This document shows, one piece after another, positions 60,561-64,000 of a stretch of DNA of 64,000 nt. The number at the start of each line of letters is the position of its first letter. Positions within the stretch are counted from its first letter, which is position 1. Both the position numbers and the translations under genes were made by a program. The stretch is taken from positions 8,432,001 through 8,496,000 of the forward strand of contig NZ_CP162102.1 of NCBI RefSeq assembly GCF_042466665.1, read 5' to 3'. The notes beneath the pieces are model-generated. The model was not told the DNA's origin and did no database searches. It saw only the letters and a program-made list of their open reading frames with translations. The stretch comes from Peterkaempfera podocarpi. GTDB lineage: Bacteria; Actinomycetota; Actinomycetes; Streptomycetales; Streptomycetaceae.

Positions 60561-61070
60561 TCAATGGGCGGTCCGCGTGAGGTCCTTGATCCAGATCATC
60601 GACGCGCGAAGGTGGAGGCCGGCGAGGTAACTCTTGGGCGTCTTGTCATAGCGAGTCGCGACGCCTCGCCAGGCCTTCAGCTTGTTGATCAGGCGCTCGA
60701 CGGTGTTCCGCTCCTTGTAGAGGTCGGCGTCGTGGCCGACAGGTCGGCCGCCCCTGCCGCCCTTCTTCTTCCGGTTGGCGGCCTGGTCCTTCTTCTCCGG
60801 GATGACGGCCTTGATGCCGCGTTTCCGCAGATAGGCGCGGTTACCGCGAGACGAATACGCCTTGTCCCCGGCAACCGCGTCGGGCCGGGTGCGGGGACGA
60901 CCGACGGGCCCCCTGACCCGTACCTTCTCAAGCACGGGGATGAACTGTGGGCTGTCCGCGGCCTGCCCTGCGGTCAGGGCGAGCACCAGCGGGCGGCACT
61001 TCCGGTCGGCGGCGACATGAATCTTGCTGGTCTGCCCGCCCCTCGAGCGCCCGAGCAGGGCAGCCTTCAA
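60561..61070 (-). CDS. IS5-family transposase, ORFB (catalytic C-terminal part)
   Basis: This is a 169-codon frame overlapping ORFA by four bases (61067-61070). It carries RGGQTSKIHVAADRKCRPLV, the second catalytic Asp in AVAGDKAYSSRGNRAYLRKR and the catalytic Glu in YKERNTVERLINKLKAWRGV. In this IS group full transposase is made by a frameshift from ORFA to ORFB. The end (LAGLHLRASMIWIKDL) is complete. Confidence 0.9.
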   Translation of the reverse strand: MKAALLGRSRGGQTSKIHVAADRKCRPLVLALTAGQAADSPQFIPVLEKVRVRGPVGRPRTRPDAVAGDKAYSSRGNRAYLRKRGIKAVIPEKKDQAANRKKKGGRGGRPVGHDADLYKERNTVERLINKLKAWRGVATRYDKTPKSYLAGLHLRASMIWIKDLTRTAH

Positions 61071-61564
61071 TCGAAGCTTGTGCCGGCGCCGGAGGCGTCG
61101 TCGCTCGTCCCGCTCGGGGTCGTTTCCGGTGTCCTGCCCGTCTTGTCCTTCCTGGTCGCCCCCCTTTGCCGGGCCTTCTCCTCCTCGACGGCGGCCTTCT
61201 CCAGGGCGGTGAGGACGTCCTCAGTCAGGTGCATCCCGGCAGCGTCGTGGTGCGCGCGTGCGGTGGTCGAGTCCACACTGACCAGGGACAAGTCCACCTC
61301 ACCCCGCTTTGCGGCCTCCGCGATCAGGCCCTCCAGCAGGGCTTCGAACACACCGGTGTCACGCCACTGCCGGAACCGGTTGGAGACGGTCGACCAGGCA
61401 CCGAACTCCGTCGGCATCTCCCGCCACTGCCCGCCCGTCTTGAACCGCCAGATCACGCCCTCGAACTGCTGCCGCAGCCGCTCAGGGTATGGCCCGTACT
61501 CACCTATCGGCAGGTACGGCTCGACGAACTCCCACTCCGCGTCGGTCAGTTGCACCTGTGTCAT
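61067..61564 (-). CDS. IS5-family transposase, ORFA
   Basis: This is a 165-codon frame starting MTQVQLTDAEWEFVEPYLPI and containing GVIWRFKTGGQWREMPTEFG. The first catalytic Asp lies in LSLVSVDSTTARAHHDAAGM. It ends just after a KARQRGATRKDKTGR stretch and overlaps ORFB in an ATGA-like arrangement suited to frameshifting. All expected N-terminal features are present. Confidence 0.9.
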   Translation of the reverse strand: MTQVQLTDAEWEFVEPYLPIGEYGPYPERLRQQFEGVIWRFKTGGQWREMPTEFGAWSTVSNRFRQWRDTGVFEALLEGLIAEAAKRGEVDLSLVSVDSTTARAHHDAAGMHLTEDVLTALEKAAVEEEKARQRGATRKDKTGRTPETTPSGTSDDASGAGTSFD

Positions 61565-61637
61565 GCAAGACGATCTACCGGATCAGACCCCGTGGCGAGG
61601 GCGAATCCCGCAGATTGATCACGACCCGATACGCGCC

Positions 61638-61952
61638 CTAAGCGTCAGCGGCCAGGAGTGCGACGCCCAGCAGCAGCAAGAACGCGCCACAGCAGGCCAT
61701 GAGGCCTCCCATCAAGCGGAAGAACCCTCTTCCCAATTGAGGCGTCTCGGGCGTGATCAGGCGCATCGACGCTTGAGCCTTACGTTCGGCGCTGGCCTGA
61801 CGGAGGCCCTCCAGAGCGTCTGCCGCTCCCCGGATGTTGAAGGCCATCGCACTGCCGGCCACAGCTCCTGCGAGGCCGAACAGAGCCAAGAGGATCAGGC
61901 CCCCAACCGGTGGCGAGTACTCATCGGCGGTGGCGAGAAGATTTACAAGCAT
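61638..61952 (-). CDS. Small two-span membrane protein
   Basis: This is a 104-residue protein with two hydrophobic segments (VGGLILLALFGLAGAVAGSA and LMGGLMACCGAFLLLLGVAL) around a cytoplasmic loop (LEGLRQASAERKAQASMRLI). Its TAG stop (61638-61640) coincides with the target site of the neighbouring mobile elements, which arrived without changing the protein. The function is unknown. The ribosome site is weak. Confidence 0.65.
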   Translation of the reverse strand: MLVNLLATADEYSPPVGGLILLALFGLAGAVAGSAMAFNIRGAADALEGLRQASAERKAQASMRLITPETPQLGRGFFRLMGGLMACCGAFLLLLGVALLAADA

Positions 61953-62748
61953 GAGGGGATCCTGTCAGTACAGGGGTCGCGCCGGATCACATCGTGATCA
62001 CGATTGATTCGACGGATCCCCTCCTGGTCCACATCGCCGGGCCGTCTGCGGGCCCTGCGAGAGTGCCGGCGATGGCAGTGACGAGCCGTGGGAGCGTCCG
62101 GGGCGCATACCTGGAGTGGCAAGCGGGCGTGTGGCTACGCGGAGCCTCTCGTGCATGTCGGAGGCGATGAGCGGGCGCTGCGGTCCGGTGCGTCACGACG
62201 AGACGCCGCGTTGGAGGACCGGCGTCGGATGACCTGGGCGTGGCGGGCTGCACCGAAGTGTTGGCGCGTGATTCAGCTGTCCAGCCCATCGAAGTGGCAC
62301 CGAGACCTCCGACGTACCACAGTGGACGTATTGCCGTCTGTGCATGCGCGCCCCCGAGTGCATGCGCAGACGGCGGTTCGATGGCGGCGTCCTGGTCAGC
62401 CGCCGGGTGGGCTACTGGAGTTGTCATCCGTGCGGTCCGTCCGGTTCGGGTTCAGGTGCCGAGGCCCGCGACGCCGAGCAGTTTCTGCGCCGATGTGTGC
62501 TGCCGATCCGGACGTCGTGGCTGGTCTGCCACGGCCTGCCCCGTACGGCGATGGTGGTGTCGGTTCTTCGGGGTCTCTGCCGTCTCCGGCCGCTCCGCAG
62601 CCGGTCGGGATCGGCGTGGTGGAAGCGGTCGCGTGGCGGGCGCCGGAGGCGGGTATCTGCTGGCGCTGGCGGTGTGTTTGACGGCGTACCGGCGGTTGGG
62701 GTGTTCCCTGAAGGTGGTCGGCGCCCCGGCGGTGGCCGTCGGCGCTGT
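61953..62748. other. Long stretch without a convincing gene
   Basis: About 800 bases with open frames on both strands but no family match and doubtful codon bias. The clearest structure is the hairpin at 62333-62374. Decayed coding sequence is likely. Confidence 0.35.
62333..62374. repeat. 17-bp near-perfect inverted repeat
   Basis: GCCGTCTGTGCATGCGC (62333-62349) and GTGCATGCGCAGACGGC (62358-62374) are complementary at 15 of 17 positions around an 8-nt loop; both mismatches would be G-U pairs in RNA. This suggests selection for RNA pairing, as in a terminator or small structured RNA. Confidence 0.55.
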
Positions 62749-63504
62749 CTATCCGCGATCTGAACTTGGGGTGGCGGTGCCGCCGGGGGTCGTTTCGACT
62801 TTCGAGTAGAGGATCTCGCGGGCCTGCTCTGCGGCCCGGGCGAGGCTTTCGGCGACGAAGTCGAGGAAGCGGGCGACGTTTTCCAGGCGGACGGCGGCGG
62901 GGGTGCCGGGGCCGAGGACGTCGGCGCCCTGCCGTGCGATCTGGACCTGCTGGGTGAGGGAGCGGACGCTGGCGACCGTGGACTGGTACCAGAGGTCCTC
63001 GTCGACGACGTAGCGCTCACGGCGGCGCTCGTCGGGTTCCCTGCGGACGAGGGCCTGGCTCTCCAGGAAGGCGATGGATTTGGAGATGGTGGCCGGGCTG
63101 ACCTGAAGGCGCTGGGCGAGTTCGGATGCCGTCAGACTGCCGCCGTCAGTGGTGAGGAGGCAGACCATCACCCGCGCCATAGTCTTGGGCAGGCCCGATT
63201 GCATCATGACGGTGGTGAACAGTTCCTCGTACTCGCGGACGGCCTCGGCGTCGCGTCCGTGCGGCAGGGCGGCGGCCTGCGACCCTGCGGGCGAGGCGGG
63301 CCTGCGCCGGCGGGTGCGCCGTTCGGTGGCGCGGTGGGCCAGGTCGGCGCGGTATCCGGTGGGGCCGCCGTTGCGCATCACCTCACGGGTGATCGTCGAG
63401 GTCGGGCGCTCGAGACCTCTGGCGATCTCCGCGTAGGCGAGGCCGTCGGCGAGCCCCAGTGCGATCTGCTGGCGGTCCTGCTGGGTGAGCCTGCCTCCCG
63501 GCAT
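62749..63504 (-). CDS. GbsR/MarR-like regulator with an extra N-terminal HTH
   Basis: This is a 251-residue DNA-binding protein. ATG 63504 is preferred over one 51 bases upstream because AAGGAGG precedes it. The first ~60 residues form an IS30/HTH_38-like helix-turn-helix (RLTQQDRQQIALGLADGLAY, EIARGLERPTSTITREVMRN). The middle is a winged helix of the GbsR type (ASELAQRLQVSPATISKSIA, FLESQALVRREPDERRRERY). The C-terminal helices probably dimerise it. It is divergent from the DUF4097-like gene and very likely represses it. Confidence 0.85.
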   Translation of the reverse strand: MPGGRLTQQDRQQIALGLADGLAYAEIARGLERPTSTITREVMRNGGPTGYRADLAHRATERRTRRRRPASPAGSQAAALPHGRDAEAVREYEELFTTVMMQSGLPKTMARVMVCLLTTDGGSLTASELAQRLQVSPATISKSIAFLESQALVRREPDERRRERYVVDEDLWYQSTVASVRSLTQQVQIARQGADVLGPGTPAAVRLENVARFLDFVAESLARAAEQAREILYSKVETTPGGTATPSSDRG

Positions 63505-63560
63505 TGCGGCCTCCTTCGTGGATCCTGAGGATTCCAGCATAGCGTTCACATCCATCTCAT

Positions 63561-63684
63561 TGCAACACTCGCAGTAGACTGATGTTGCGTTACATTCAGA
63601 ACCACTGCAACGATTTCCTGGCCTTGGCCTGCACTGACGCCAATTTTGCGCAACAAGCTAGTTGTCAGACCCTTGAACGCAACG
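63561..63684. promoter_or_regulatory. Cluster of GTTGC/GCAAC motifs in the divergent promoter
   Basis: Motifs occur at TGCAAC 63561, GTTGCG 63584, TGCAAC 63606, the palindrome TTGCGCAA 63646-63653, and CGCAAC 63679. The first three are spaced 22-23 bp, two helical turns. The region is AT-rich relative to the window. This looks like an operator array for the divergent GbsR-like regulator. Confidence 0.5.
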
Positions 63685-63729
63685 TAGCTTTTCCAGTGTT
63701 CGAAACAACGACTCGCCGAGGAGAGCACG

Positions 63730-64000
63730 ATGCAGAAGTTCGCCACCGCCGCCCCGATCTCCGCCGTCCTGGACATCCCCTCGGGTCGCGTGCAGATCAT
63801 CGCCGCCGACCGGGCCGACACCGCGGTCGAGGTCCTGCCCGCGAACGCTTCGAGGAGCCGCGATGTGAAGGCGGCAGAGCAGACCACGGTCGAGTATGCC
63901 GACGGAGTCCTGCGCGTCGAGGTCCCGGCGAAGAACCAGTACCTCGGCCCCTCCGGGTCCATCGAGGTGACGGTCCAGCTGCCGGCCGGGTCCCGTGTCG
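63730..64000 (+). CDS. DUF4097-like beta-helix protein (3' end beyond window)
   Basis: The first 90 codons are visible, starting MQKFATAAPISAVLDIPSGR after GGAGAG. The alternating pattern (VQIIAADRADTAVEVLPANA, VEYADGVLRVEVPAKNQYLG, GSIEVTVQLPAGS) is typical of DUF4097 adhesin-like beta-strand repeat proteins. In Streptomyces these commonly sit beside a MarR/GbsR-type regulator as here. The function is unknown. The rest lies outside the window. Confidence 0.8.
   Translation, partial: MQKFATAAPISAVLDIPSGRVQIIAADRADTAVEVLPANASRSRDVKAAEQTTVEYADGVLRVEVPAKNQYLGPSGSIEVTVQLPAGSRV

Larger units (their letters stand above)
60541..61638. mobile_element. IS5-family (IS427-like) insertion sequence inserted in the older element's end
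   Basis: Terminal repeats begin GGGCGCGTAT at 60541 and, on the minus strand, GGGCGCGTAT from 61638; they agree in about 21 of 25 positions. TA flanks both ends (60539-60540 and 61639-61640). It carries the two overlapping minus-strand ORFs typical of the group. It sits within the outer border of the right terminal repeat of the older element. Both ORFs look intact. Confidence 0.85.

Noticed and set aside
62240..62809. Overlapping plus-strand ORFs in the region before the GbsR-like gene
   Set aside because: Cys/Arg/Gly-rich products, no ribosome sites, no recognisable domain and disagreement between frames.
1..64000. tRNA, rRNA and riboswitch genes
   Set aside because: I looked for tRNA-like cloverleaves, rRNA core sequences and common riboswitch cores and saw none; a dedicated covariance search was not possible here.

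Overview
The window is high-GC actinobacterial DNA, almost certainly from a Streptomyces or a close relative. Third codon positions are GC-rich, GTG starts are common, genes are chained by ATGA or GTGA stop/start overlaps, and a CUT1 sugar importer lacks its own ATPase. The families present (RsbW-like kinase, ECF sigma with zinc-finger anti-sigma, duplicated FtsX-like permeases, TrmB/LuxR regulator, BsdBCD decarboxylase) fit this group. The density of insertion sequences and decayed transposases in the right half suggests an accessory region, such as a chromosome arm. No rRNA, tRNA or CRISPR array was seen.

Left block (1-11531): a LacI regulator (cut by the window edge) is divergent from a polysaccharide-use operon. 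The operon holds a lipoprotein sugar binder, two permeases, two secreted paralogous GH50/agarase-like enzymes (one with an N-terminal carbohydrate-binding-like domain), a strong terminator-like hairpin, a cytoplasmic clan GH-A glycosidase and a GH28-like enzyme. A promoter with an overlapping LacI-type palindrome lies before the binding-protein gene. The likely logic is extracellular cleavage, import through a shared ATPase encoded elsewhere, and intracellular trimming.

Middle-left (11532-22478): two decayed transposases flank a very long perfect hairpin. They are followed by a secreted Lys/Pro/Gly-repeat protein with an OmpR-type response regulator and histidine kinase, an RsbW-like anti-sigma kinase with two or three small tightly packed ORFs, and an ECF sigma/anti-sigma pair. 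Opposite the sigma pair is a cupredoxin lipoprotein, Tat metallophosphoesterase and membrane protein operon.

Middle (22479-38901): an FtsX-type ABC exporter operon (first permease frame-broken), a MarR repressor with clear operators controlling an alpha/beta hydrolase, a TrmB/LuxR regulator divergent from a very large subtilase with an Asp-box propeller, an NmrA-like NAD(P)-binding protein and an aminoglycoside-phosphotransferase-like kinase.

Right half (39041-64000): a TetR gene is split by a 2.3-kb insertion element that has terminal repeats, a 4-bp target duplication, an intact flavin-reductase gene and a dead transposase. Next come a uracil-DNA-glycosylase-like protein, a toxin-antitoxin-like pair, a DEDDh exonuclease, a HEAT/LRV-like repeat protein, a lone ABC ATPase, a ComB-like phosphatase and a bsdBCD-type decarboxylase operon with a divergent AraC regulator. 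After these lies a nested transposon complex (57842-61640): an old element with ~31-bp terminal repeats contains an IS982 copy, a broken IS630 transposase and a dienelactone-hydrolase-like gene lacking its nucleophile, and an IS5-type element sits in its right end. The window closes with a GbsR/MarR-type regulator divergent from a DUF4097-like protein.
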